NCBI GenBank assembly: GCA_900095095.1
Contig: FMBT01000376.1
Location: 124,001-188,000, forward strand
DNA from: Fragilariopsis cylindrus CCMP1102
Taxonomy: Eukaryota > Bacillariophyta > Bacillariophyceae > Bacillariales > Bacillariaceae
Length of the DNA stretch: 64,000 nucleotides
Direction: 5' to 3'
In this document: positions 45,001 through 52,612 of the stretch, one piece after another
Position numbering within the stretch: the first letter of the stretch is position 1
Layout of the letters: each line of letters opens with the position of its first letter
Notes under the pieces: model-generated
Seen by the model: the letters and a program-made list of their open reading frames with translations, nothing else
What the model was told of the DNA's origin: nothing
Databases searched by the model: none
Program-made: the position numbers and the translations under genes

Positions 45001-45928
45001 AATTGATTTCTCAGAGGAAGGTCTAGTCAAATTTACTATGTATGACTATCTTGAAGATATACTTGCCGAATCACCCGACGATATGAAAGGCATTGCTGTA
45101 ACCCCTGCTCACTCGAAGTTATTCCAAGTGAATCAGGAGTGTGAGAAGCTTGATATAAAAACCATGGACTGGTTCCACCGTACGGTGGCTAGACTACTGT
45201 TTGCTTCTAAAAGAGCAAGACCAGATCTACAAACTAGTGTTGCGTATCTATGCACAAGAGTGGCATGTCCTGACAAGGATGATTATGGAAAGCTTAAGAA
45301 GCTTATCGAATATCTTCGTGAATCAATCCATCTTCCATTGATATTGGGTTGGGATGAATCCGGCATTCTTACATGGAGTGTGGACGCATCCTTTGCTGTC
45401 CATATGGATATGCGCAGTCACACCGGTATGGCATTAACGCTAGGCCGAGGAGCCCTAATATCAGGCTCATACAAACAAAAGATTAATACCAAGAGCTCCA
45501 CTGAATCTGAATTGGTTGGTGTGGACGACGGTATGCCTTTCATTATGTGGATAAGACTATTTTATATTGAGCAGTTTAAGATGTATCCTGATGACCATCC
45601 TATGAAGGAAGTAGGTCAAAAGAATATCATCCTGCAAGATAATACCAGTACAATCCAACTTGAAAACAATGGAAGAAGATCTAGTGGTAAAAGGACTCGA
45701 CATATTAATATTCGATACTTTTACATTACTGATCAAATCAAAGAAGGCAAGGTGTCAGTAACTTATTGTCCGACTCTAGAGATGGTGTCAGACTACTTTA
45801 CAAAGCCACTGCAAGGTTCTTTGTTCCGAACCCATAGAAATGCAATCATGGGGGTGAGTGAGCAAGAGGCACACAAATTTAAAATTGCATACGAGTCTGC
45901 TAAGAAGCAATCTCGAGAGGAAGGTTGA
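41987..45928 (+). CDS. pol: Retrotransposon Pol ORF2: protease, integrase, RT, RNase H (about 1,300 aa)
   Basis: The frame is open from 41987; there is no early ATG (a GTG stands at 42026), which suggests expression by -1 frameshifting from gag. Domains by residue counted from 42026: protease LVLDSGATVNLM (Asp 92); integrase D-D-E as GIDVMHVN (about 317), ILGDNAFE (about 375) and QIIERGIRF (about 407); acidic linker 560-690; reverse transcriptase CDIPGAFLQADWP and QFHVDDLKISH (about 946); RNase H WSVDASFAVHMD, KSSTESELVG and LQDNTSTIQL, ending TKPLQGSLF. All catalytic residues looked for are present. Confidence 0.93.
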   Translation, partial: STGFSAGRELKHSVFSSPIPTDSPDRPYREDDKSSILPILDASTALIRLAYAFGNVTFDPDDTSNTTTHSLLPHLQLTAKAKKVRSVGDTKVHRGSIPLNTLVLDSGATVNLMNNPDFLTNIRSTSKAITIHCGGATVSNNQVGDICNELRNLPLPHTGYFFHPTGVANLLSLARVSKEHRVFLDTSIENAFYVYDDDDNYIKFELNDNNLYCLHVDDGTSPHVFLTTVGNKSKTYSDLDVRRATLARDIQNRLALPSDVDLANSLENGTIPECGINRRDIRIAKDIFGPNGNSLEGKTVQRKSKLARSDEVMDLPKSIVDEYTKVTLGIDVMHVNGNKFLIAISEHIGYIQTIAIATKSETSFLFGIKKMISQYQLRGFKVVHILGDNAFECCRSTLEANPYNIKLTTCDKDGHVQIIERGIRFVKDRTRGIRAMMRTLKFKQLPRRFLIEVIYKTVILINSLMRKGGVSQFLSSREIITGKKLRLPPHEIGQFVHASVGETSNMTDEYRTFESLYIGRNDNGSGHYVFDIRTGCRKSVPRVTPLPMPQRVTDRINAMGLHDKQPEGIVIGDRNDQQTVDDFNIGLDENEEDIDDATDASFDPIEDNDIEEAGDHNVVDYAEDDNQFEHFPENDEESTVESEEAGVPVDNEDDDDPMLEELDNNNEDNDNNITDDESNEDYVMEDVDESDDDNDVSSNDDDTPRGLDNTLDGPHWNNCIHTQYCMSVISGYGNLEATLSTPQYGFQKGLKVFDKEGYKATIKELDTNLIGRNVIDMLPPEAITQDIFKMSLGYLMFLKRKRCGKIKARGCADGRPQREYITIDRSSSPTVANNALFASCLVDAIEKRAVAICDIPGAFLQADWPQDEPCYIRFEGIMVDMICQIEPKYLDNVKHNKHRTRKWMVGKLTKAIYGTLLGARLFYDKLRGLLESWGFIINDYDECTFNKMVNGKQLTVQFHVDDLKISHMDEIVIKDMVKDLNGIFGTNGTLLEASYGKIHEYLGMTIDFSEEGLVKFTMYDYLEDILAESPDDMKGIAVTPAHSKLFQVNQECEKLDIKTMDWFHRTVARLLFASKRARPDLQTSVAYLCTRVACPDKDDYGKLKKLIEYLRESIHLPLILGWDESGILTWSVDASFAVHMDMRSHTGMALTLGRGALISGSYKQKINTKSSTESELVGVDDGMPFIMWIRLFYIEQFKMYPDDHPMKEVGQKNIILQDNTSTIQLENNGRRSSGKRTRHINIRYFYITDQIKEGKVSVTYCPTLEMVSDYFTKPLQGSLFRTHRNAIMGVSEQEAHKFKIAYESAKKQSREEG

Positions 45929-45987
45929 AACTAGTTAAAAGAGATATATATGTACATCCTAAAGTGATTGCTTTGACAATCAGCATA

Positions 45988-45998
45988 GGATGGGAGTG
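45988..45998 (+). other. Polypurine tract
   Basis: The purine-rich GGATGGGAGTG stretch abuts the 3' LTR and is the expected plus-strand primer site. Confidence 0.7.
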
Positions 45999-46289
45999 TA
46001 TTGGGAATAACTTAGTTTCATACCGATTACGACATTACTACAAGTAACATCCGGGTTACTTGATATAGTCAATCCTCACTGATAGCGTATCGATGATCTC
46101 TGGCAGTCAAAACAGCCACTGTATCAACCACCACTGTTATCACTCTTAATTCAAACCCTAATTTTATAAGCGTATAAGGAAGTAGTTTATTAAGAAATAT
46201 TCATTGTTGTGGTCCTATAGTAATTGATATCTAATCCAATAGAGTCAATATATTAGCATATACTGTAGCGTAATAATTGAATTCCATCA
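45999..46289 (+). repeat. 3' LTR (291 bp)
   Basis: Identical to the 5' LTR by reading. Confidence 0.95.
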
Positions 46290-46427
46290 TATATATATGT
46301 TAAATCAAACAAAAAAACGGCGTGATTAAAAATTGTATTTTTTTAAACGCATGGCTAAATTTTTACTGACGCGTGCGTGCTGATGAAAAAAAAGCGGGAC
46401 TTAAACAAGCGTTGATTATGCGCAGGA

Positions 46428-46551
46428 AGGAAACGTATTTAGACTTAATCACGGACAGACGCTAAGAATTTTTCAGTCGTGTATCTAGTCCCGTAAAAGG
46501 AAACGTATCAAGACTTAATCACGGACAGAAGCTAAGATTTTTCAGTCGTGT
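46428..46551 (+). repeat. Tandem duplication, period 70 bp
   Basis: Copies at 46428-46482 and 46498-46551 (AGGAAACGTAT to CAGTCGTGT) differ at a few bases. Confidence 0.9.
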
Positions 46552-46635
46552 TAAATGTCAACACGACTCAAATATATATTCCGGCGAATTAAATGTTTTT
46601 AAATATAACGGTTATGGCTGAACCATGGCGGAACA

Positions 46636-46679
46636 ATGGCTGAATAATGGCTGAATCGATTCAGCCATTATTCAGCCAT
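46636..46679. repeat. Perfect 44-bp palindrome
   Basis: Begins ATGGCTGAATAATGGC and is its own reverse complement around a central TCGA with no spacer. It lies within a cluster of ATGGCTGAA-type units. Confidence 0.95.
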
Positions 46680-46834
46680 GAAAAATTATACACTTTTTAT
46701 ACACAACTAAATTATGACCGTTAAAATAACTCAATATTTTTAACCGTTACAGTTATATTTATAATAGCCCCAGAAAAAACGTGTTACCGCCGCGTCGCGC
46801 CGTACTGTTTCCCTGTCTCTCGTCTCTCGTTGTA

Positions 46835-46967
46835 GTACATCGCTCATTTTATTGTTCTTCGCTTCTTTCTTTTACTGGTCCTGTACAAGTCGTATGACAA
46901 GAAACTACATCGCTCATGTTATTGTTCTTCTTCTTCTTTCTTTTACTGGTCCTGTACAAGTCGTATG
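46835..46967 (+). repeat. Tandem duplication, period 70 bp, just upstream of a gene
   Basis: Copies at 46835-46896 and 46905-46967 share CATCGCTCAT and TACTGGTCCTGTACAAGTCG. They lie 120-250 bases before the next start codon and may duplicate a promoter. Confidence 0.85.
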
Positions 46968-47088
46968 CTTGAAAATTCATATTTCTTATTTATTTATTTT
47001 CTTACTACGGTAACATATTCTTACTTTTCGTTACGACCTATCCGACAACAAACTTCCTACCATTATCTCGTCTTCTTTCAAAGCCGAC

Positions 47089-48288
47089 ATGACAACTGTG
47101 GAATCGGGACAGCAACAACAGTACGATCCTTCTACCAGCCTCCCCTTTTACCAAGAAAATGATAGAACGTGGCACTGTAAGTTCTGCAGTTACGTGCCGC
47201 AATTTTGTGATCCACCAAATAGCTTTATCGAACAACACTTGAGTATGTGTCGGGTCTACCAGCAGCAGCAGCAGCAGCAACATCAACAAAACTTTTCGAT
47301 GTTTCCGTCAGCACAGGCCTCCTTCAGTAGGGCACATTATGGTAATCACCCATCATCATATGGTATGCAACCGCACGGACCGCCACCCGGAGGCTCATGG
47401 GAAGCAACAACAACTCATAACTCGCAGTATTCTTCGGCAGGGCTATTACCATCGCAGCACCACGAATCCAATTATCTTTACGGGCATTCCCAATCCTTGA
47501 CTCCTGGTATAATGGAGAGAAGCATGGGGGGAAGATTCCTTGGACAAAGTGATCACGGGAGTGGATCTCCGGATGGACCCCAAGGCATCGGCAGCAGTGG
47601 CAGCAGTAGAAATGTTTCGGGAAGGACAGCTTCAGCGCTGGGAAGTGCGAAAATGCCACCATTTGAAAGCTTGCTGAAGCAGCTCGCCGAGAGTAACAAG
47701 ATCCTGACCAAAAAAGTAGAAGCACTCGGTACGTTTGCGGTTAGTACGAGAAAGACAAAGAGCACTGCTAGCTCATCATCGTCTCCATCAGTTGTCGTTA
47801 TTACAACAAAACAGGTACTTCAACATCAGAGGCAGAGTGATGCATGGATGGTAATGTTCAAAAAGCTTCGCGAATACCGGATCATGAATGGTGACAGTAA
47901 CGTCTCGCAGCTCGATAAAGATACTCGAAAGCTAGGACTTTGGGTCAGAAAACAAAGGGTGAATTACAGAAACCTTCAGACTGGGAAGGGACAAAAGATC
48001 ACGCCGGAGCGGATCATCATGCTCGAAAGTCTTGATTTGAGATGGCACTGTCACGCTCCTCAGGCGTCGTGGGATGAAAACTTTGTACAGCTGCAACACT
48101 TTCACCGACAAATGGGAAGTTGCAACGTCCCTTTCAATGCAACCAATCCAAATCAGTTAGCTAAGTGGATGGCTTTTCAGCGCACAGAATACAAACGTTG
48201 GAAGGAAGGCCTTGATACCCTCCTCACGCTTGATCATTTCAAGTCGTTGAATGATATTGGAGTGGATTGGAAAGGTCCGCGCTTGTAA
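47089..48288 (+). CDS. Protein with N-terminal zinc finger and helicase-associated (HA) domains (399 aa)
   Basis: Residues about 25-55 form a C2H2/BED-like finger: WHCKFCSYVPQF, then FIEQHLSMC. A Gln run, a Ser/Gly-rich linker and a helix (LLKQLAESNKILTKKVEALG) follow. The C-terminal third carries two units of the helicase-associated domain type: WMVMFKKLREYRI, LGLWVRKQRVNYRNL and RIIMLESLDLRW; then WDENFVQLQHFHRQMGSCNV, LAKWMAFQRTEYKRW and FKSLNDIGVDW. HA repeats are abundant in diatom genomes and probably bind nucleic acid. No helicase core is present. A nuclear DNA-binding role is inferred. The sequence upstream is tandemly duplicated. Confidence 0.8.
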   Translation: MTTVESGQQQQYDPSTSLPFYQENDRTWHCKFCSYVPQFCDPPNSFIEQHLSMCRVYQQQQQQQHQQNFSMFPSAQASFSRAHYGNHPSSYGMQPHGPPPGGSWEATTTHNSQYSSAGLLPSQHHESNYLYGHSQSLTPGIMERSMGGRFLGQSDHGSGSPDGPQGIGSSGSSRNVSGRTASALGSAKMPPFESLLKQLAESNKILTKKVEALGTFAVSTRKTKSTASSSSSPSVVVITTKQVLQHQRQSDAWMVMFKKLREYRIMNGDSNVSQLDKDTRKLGLWVRKQRVNYRNLQTGKGQKITPERIIMLESLDLRWHCHAPQASWDENFVQLQHFHRQMGSCNVPFNATNPNQLAKWMAFQRTEYKRWKEGLDTLLTLDHFKSLNDIGVDWKGPRL

Positions 48289-48558
48289 GGCAAACTGAGA
48301 ATATGCTCGTAGTATTATAAGTTCAACTGCACAATGTTTTTCCTCTACAAAGAAAAATATAGGCAATGAATGAATGACTTCTACTAGGGGGGAGTGATGA
48401 TTCAATCTGACTCTTCCTTAGTAGTCGACCCTGTAAAAAGTCTCACGGAGACGGGTGCTATTCTTGATGAGCTGGAACAACATATGTGTGAAAAGAAATA
48501 ACGTGGAGCAATTTCGTGTATAGATAAGAAGCAATAATACTACGTAGACTACGTAAAC

Positions 48559-48905
48559 TACTAGTATATATAAGACAGGGAAGAAAGATAGAAGAATGAT
48601 GCGTATGCATCATCTCATTCATGATTAATAATAGAATAAACGCATTGAGCGTTTATCATTAAAATAAATAAATACAAATCAACAACTACAGTACAAAACC
48701 ACGAACACGAATACGAATACGTAGAGAACTACTAGTGTATATAAGAAAGGAAGAAAGGAAGAAAGATAGAAGAAAGATGTGTATGCATCAATCATCTCAT
48801 TCATGATTAATAATAGAATAAACGCATTGAGCGTTTATCATTAAAATAAATAAATACAAATCAGCAACTACAATATAAAAACACGAACACGAACACAAAC
48901 ACGAA
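48559..48905 (+). repeat. Tandem duplication of about 172 bp
   Basis: Each copy contains TATATAAGA, GAAGAAAGATAG, GATG.GTATGCATCA and the inverted repeat AAACGC-ATTGA-GCGTTT. Part of the unit recurs inverted at about 60730-60812. Confidence 0.85.
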
Positions 48906-48958
48906 CACGAATACGAATACGAATACGAATACGAATACGAATACGAACACGAACACTA
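48895..48958 (+). repeat. CGAACA/CGAATA hexanucleotide microsatellite
   Basis: About ten ACGAAC or ACGAAT units in a row. Confidence 0.9.
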
Positions 48959-49291
48959 TAGTAACAGCAATTATACACAGCATGGAGAATAATATAATAT
49001 TACTATTGTTAGGTAATTACGAATCTACTATAATATACTGTTCGTTCGTTCTTGTTCGTGTTGTTTGTTATAATTATTAAATGTATTTGCTCTTTAATTT
49101 TTTGTTTGTTCAATGAATCTTCGTCTTGTTTTTCTTCTTCCTGTCCTCCTTCTATGCTATATTACTACTATTCTGAATATGTCCCGTACCGCGAACGCAA
49201 CAGTAGCATGCCTTGATGTCATAAAAGAAAGATTCTTCGTGTGTGTAATAAGAGGAACAATGCTCGTTAGCCCGCGTCCTTCTTACTATTC

Positions 49292-51514
49292 TTACTCTTC
49301 GGATCCAGTGTACTTCTTACTCTTCGGATTCTGTGTACAGCCTTTTACATGGTTAGTAAATCCTTGGCTTGAGAATGAATCTTCACAAAAGGGACAACGT
49401 AACTTGCCTGTTTCATCTTTCGTTAGTTTATAAGCCCACCATATCCCATCTGTAATAGGTTTTTTTCGTCCATATAACAAAATTGGTTCACTTCTGCGCA
49501 CACCTCCATGATTTCCAGTCCAGTTAATTAATGAACCTGCTTTTTCGTTACCTGTTGCGTTATATTTTAGTTTAATCTTACCTGGGCCCACAAACTTGCT
49601 GGATTTAGATGTAGATGTAGAAGTAGTAGAAGTAGTACTTCCTGTAGGAGATGATATTAAGCTTCCATTCACAGAAGAATTAGAACCACCAGTTGACACA
49701 GAAGTAGGAGTTGGCTTGCTGCGCGTGTTTACCCCCGAAGAATCTGGAGACACTTCGTTTCTCTTACGCTTCTTCCTGATCGTACAGTTTAATGCGTTCC
49801 TCGGATCAAAAAAGTTCGTGCCTATCCATCCGTTGAAGGATAAGAAAATATCATATGTCTCAGGACTCTTGTCGTTGAAGAATATTTTCCAGATAAGATC
49901 ATTGAAGGTACGAAAGAGAATTTGATCAGATTTGATTTCAACAATAGTATCAATTTCTTGTTCCAACTCTAAAAGAACGCCTCCGTTGGCGACTTCCTTG
50001 AGTGGGAATGGAAAGTCTTCATTATCCTTGTTTTTGGGAAGATCTTTTTCTAAAAACTTTTTGTATAACAACTCAGCCAAATCGGTCAGCTCTTGAAGCT
50101 TTGACGCTTTGTAATTACGATTCTTGTCAATCCTAGTCACATATTCAAGATGAGTACCGTCTTTCGCTAAAGCTAGCGCCTTGATTGTTTCTTGTAATTT
50201 CTTGTTAAGGGCAACCTTCGCCTTTTCGGATGTCTTGAGTTTACCATCGGATGTCTTGAGTTTACCATTTGCGTTCATGAGGTCGTTAGTGGTCGATGTA
50301 AGATTATCTTTAAGAGATTTTTTCTCCTTCTCTGTTTGCTCGTATTTGAATTGAAGACCCTTAGCATTCTGTTCTGAAGTTTCTTTTTCTTCAGATCGCT
50401 TTTCGTGTAAATAATCGACCATTTTCGAAGCTTCTTTTTTTAACTTCTTCTCCTCTCCCAGAGACGTCTGTAAACGAACCACATCACTCTCGGCTTTCGC
50501 TTTTAAGTTCGTCTCCTTTTCCAGAAACGTCTGTAAACGAACCACATCACTCTCGGCTTTCGCTTTTAACTTCGTCTCTTCCTGGTTTAAAGCCGCTACA
50601 CGAGTCTGAGCATTTACTTTTTCTTCTTGTAAAGTCGTTACAAGAGTCTGAGCTTCAACTTTTAACTTCTTCTCCTTTTCCAGAGACGACTGTAAACGAG
50701 CCACATTATCCTCAGCTAATACCTTTAACTTCGTCTCTGCTTCGAGAGACTTACCCTGTAAAGTCACATCTTCTTCTAAAGTCGTTACACGATTTTGTAA
50801 ACGAGCCACATTATCCTCAGCTAATACTTTTAACTTCGTCTCTGCTTCGAGAGACTTACCCTGTAAAGTCACATCTTCTTCTAAAGTCGTTACACGATTT
50901 TGTAAACGAGCCACATTATCCTCAGCTAATACTTTTAACTTCGTCTCTGCTTCGAGAGACTTACCCTGTAAAGTCACATCTTCTTCTAAAGTCGTTACAC
51001 GATTTTGTAAACGAGCCACAGTATCCTCAGCTAATACTTTTAACTTCGTCTCTGCTTCGAGAGACTCTATACCATCCTGTAAAGTCGACTGTACACGAAT
51101 CTCAGCCGCCTCTTCCCCTGCTCTGGAAATAGTCAATTGAGTGTCTTTTAACGCCAATTGAGCGTCTGCAGCATTAGTAAGAGCCTTCACTAATTCTTTC
51201 TTCAAAGAAAGCTCTTCCTTTGAATTTTTATCCATATTAACCAACATCGTCTTCGATAATTCGATGCACTTTGTAGCCTTCTTGAGCTTCAATGCAGCTT
51301 CGTCTTTTTCTTCTTTAGCCTTCAGTGCAGCTTTTTCTTTTTCTTCTTTAGCCTTCAATGCAGCTTCTTCTTTTTCTTCTTCAGCCTTCTTGATCTGCTT
51401 GTCAAGGCGTTGTTGTAATAAAAGGTGCCGAAACCTAAGACTTGCCAAGACATCGTCTTTCTTTGGCAATTCCATGTTGACTGTTTTGCCATCGTCGTTG
51501 TTAAAGAGATGCAT
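49292..51514 (-). CDS. Coiled-coil protein with tandem 35-residue units and C-terminal zinc finger (740 aa)
   Basis: After a short N-terminus, residues about 40-470 are an almost unbroken Glu/Lys/Leu coiled coil. It includes KAKEEKEKAALKAKEEKDEA repeats and four tandem units starting SLEAETKLKVLAED, three of them complete (35 residues, with RLQNRVTTLEEDVTLQGK), and a variant fourth. A globular region (about 470-590) and a Ser/Thr linker follow. The C-terminal module is IKLKYNATGNEKAG, TGNHGGVRRSEPILLYGRK, GIWWAYKLT and a C2H2 finger, CPFCEDSFSSQGFTNHVKGC. The same module survives in the decayed gene at 52.6-56.0 kb. Function unknown. The zinc finger and coiled coil suggest an oligomeric nucleic-acid-binding protein, which is inference. 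Confidence 0.8.
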   Translation of the reverse strand: MHLFNNDDGKTVNMELPKKDDVLASLRFRHLLLQQRLDKQIKKAEEEKEEAALKAKEEKEKAALKAKEEKDEAALKLKKATKCIELSKTMLVNMDKNSKEELSLKKELVKALTNAADAQLALKDTQLTISRAGEEAAEIRVQSTLQDGIESLEAETKLKVLAEDTVARLQNRVTTLEEDVTLQGKSLEAETKLKVLAEDNVARLQNRVTTLEEDVTLQGKSLEAETKLKVLAEDNVARLQNRVTTLEEDVTLQGKSLEAETKLKVLAEDNVARLQSSLEKEKKLKVEAQTLVTTLQEEKVNAQTRVAALNQEETKLKAKAESDVVRLQTFLEKETNLKAKAESDVVRLQTSLGEEKKLKKEASKMVDYLHEKRSEEKETSEQNAKGLQFKYEQTEKEKKSLKDNLTSTTNDLMNANGKLKTSDGKLKTSEKAKVALNKKLQETIKALALAKDGTHLEYVTRIDKNRNYKASKLQELTDLAELLYKKFLEKDLPKNKDNEDFPFPLKEVANGGVLLELEQEIDTIVEIKSDQILFRTFNDLIWKIFFNDKSPETYDIFLSFNGWIGTNFFDPRNALNCTIRKKRKRNEVSPDSSGVNTRSKPTPTSVSTGGSNSSVNGSLISSPTGSTTSTTSTSTSKSSKFVGPGKIKLKYNATGNEKAGSLINWTGNHGGVRRSEPILLYGRKKPITDGIWWAYKLTKDETGKLRCPFCEDSFSSQGFTNHVKGCTQNPKSKKYTGSEE
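50690..51064 (-). repeat. Tandem coding repeat, about 105-bp unit
   Basis: Three near-identical copies plus a diverged one encode the SLEAETKLKVLAED units. Near-identity at DNA level suggests recent expansion or gene conversion. Confidence 0.85.
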
Positions 51515-51574
51515 ACTAATGAATGTAGTTAGTTTATTATTGTACTTTTAAACTTATACAATGTATTTATTATG

Positions 51575-51704
51575 AGAAAGTAAAACACAAAACACACACT
51601 CATCTCGTGTAGTAGATACATCGCTACCACTACGAAGAGGAAAGTAGAACACAAAACACACACTCATCGTGTATCATGTAGTAGATACATCGCTGCCACT
51701 ACGA
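51575..51704 (+). repeat. Tandem duplication, period 65 bp
   Basis: Copies at 51575-51635 and 51640-51704 (GAAAGTA.AACACAAAACAC to CACTACGA). Confidence 0.9.
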
Positions 51705-51734
51705 CAGGCCCAGCGTGGACCGCCGAATAGCATA

Positions 51735-51871
51735 GCAGCATAGCAGTGAACGATCTGTTGTGGTAGTAAAGGATAGTATTCTAGCGTGTGTACTAGCGTG
51801 TGCACTAGCGTGGACGTAGCAGCATAGCAGTGAACGATCTGTTGTGGTAGCACATAGCAGCATAGCAGTGA
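51735..51871 (+). repeat. Direct repeats of a 33-bp unit
   Basis: AGCAGCATAGCAGTGAACGA and the following bases are repeated exactly at 51735-51767 and 51818-51850; a shortened third copy lies at 51856-51871. Confidence 0.9.
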
Positions 51872-52612
51872 AGATGTGTCTGTTGCCGTTTTACTAAAGA
51901 GACAATAAGGCAACTGAAAGTAAGCTTGTTGTTTAATACACAAATAGGCGTTTTAGCGATTAGCGTGGTCGTGCTATCAGGTATTGAGTGTGTGTACCTG
52001 CATATAATACTGTAGATGAAACGGTTAAAATTATAGAGACTAATTAAGTCTTTTTGAAAACATTCGCAGTGCAAAACATGTAGTTATTATATCCATGATG
52101 ATTTTTTCGACTCGCGCGATTCAAATAATTCTATATATGAGAATTTTTTTTTTGATTCAACCGACGATTTTTTTTGTCGCAAAAAAAGAATTAGTCTTTT
52201 CTCTCGTAGGTTTCTACAGGACTTTCAGTACTAGAGATCCAATTTAAAGGGGTAGTACACGAAATTTTCATTATTATGTGATTTTCTCACTTATTACTAT
52301 CTCTTCAATATAGGACTGCATCAAAAATAACAATCGACTATTACGACATAGTAGAATGGAGTTCTTGCTTAAAAGTGATACGTTGGACACGCTACGTTTT
52401 TTCTTCTTCACAGGAATGATTTCTGCCAACAGCACGGTCCAACATGGTATATTCACACCTTTACACTAGAGAACAAGTCTTCTCTAGGAATAAAACCAGC
52501 AGTTTTCCGACACGGCTCGTTTTTTATCGAAAGTCACAAAATACAAACAAAATCACAACACAACACAACACAACACAAAAAAATCCTATAGCAAACGGCT
52601 ACCACTTCGACG

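Larger units (their letters stand above)
39402..46289 (+). mobile_element. Full-length Ty1/copia LTR retrotransposon (CoDi-like)
   Basis: Two 291-bp LTRs (39402-39692 and 45999-46289) bracket a gag-like and a pol-like ORF in the copia order: protease, integrase, reverse transcriptase, RNase H. Flanks are TATAT on both sides (39397-39401 and 46290-46294), consistent with a 5-bp target duplication, though AT-rich context makes this weak. The LTRs start TATTGGG and end CCATCA, so the usual TG start is absent. The purine tract GGATGGGAGTG lies directly before the right LTR. Both ORFs are intact and the LTRs read identical, so the insertion is young and possibly active. The HVDD box and low similarity to plant copia suggest a diatom lineage. 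Confidence 0.95.
46290..47088. other. Repeat-rich upstream region of the helicase-associated-domain gene
   Basis: Holds two tandem duplications, a 44-bp palindrome (listed separately) and a GC-rich patch (46782-46805, ACGTGTTACCGCCGCGTCGC and following) that recurs near 60288. No ORF is supported. Confidence 0.6.
48289..49291. other. Repeat-rich intergenic region
   Basis: About 1 kb with a tandem duplication of about 172 bp and a CGAATA-type microsatellite. Plus-strand frame 49113-49433 overlaps the next gene's 3' end and is not supported. Confidence 0.55.
51515..52612. other. Repeat-rich intergenic region
   Basis: Contains two sets of local repeats (listed) and a stretch (52095-52190) of T-rich and A-rich runs. 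Short frames on the minus strand (51674-52456) are unsupported. Confidence 0.5.

Noticed and set aside
48559-48905. CRISPR-like array
   Set aside because: Only two long tandem copies without spacers of even length; a eukaryotic tandem duplication.
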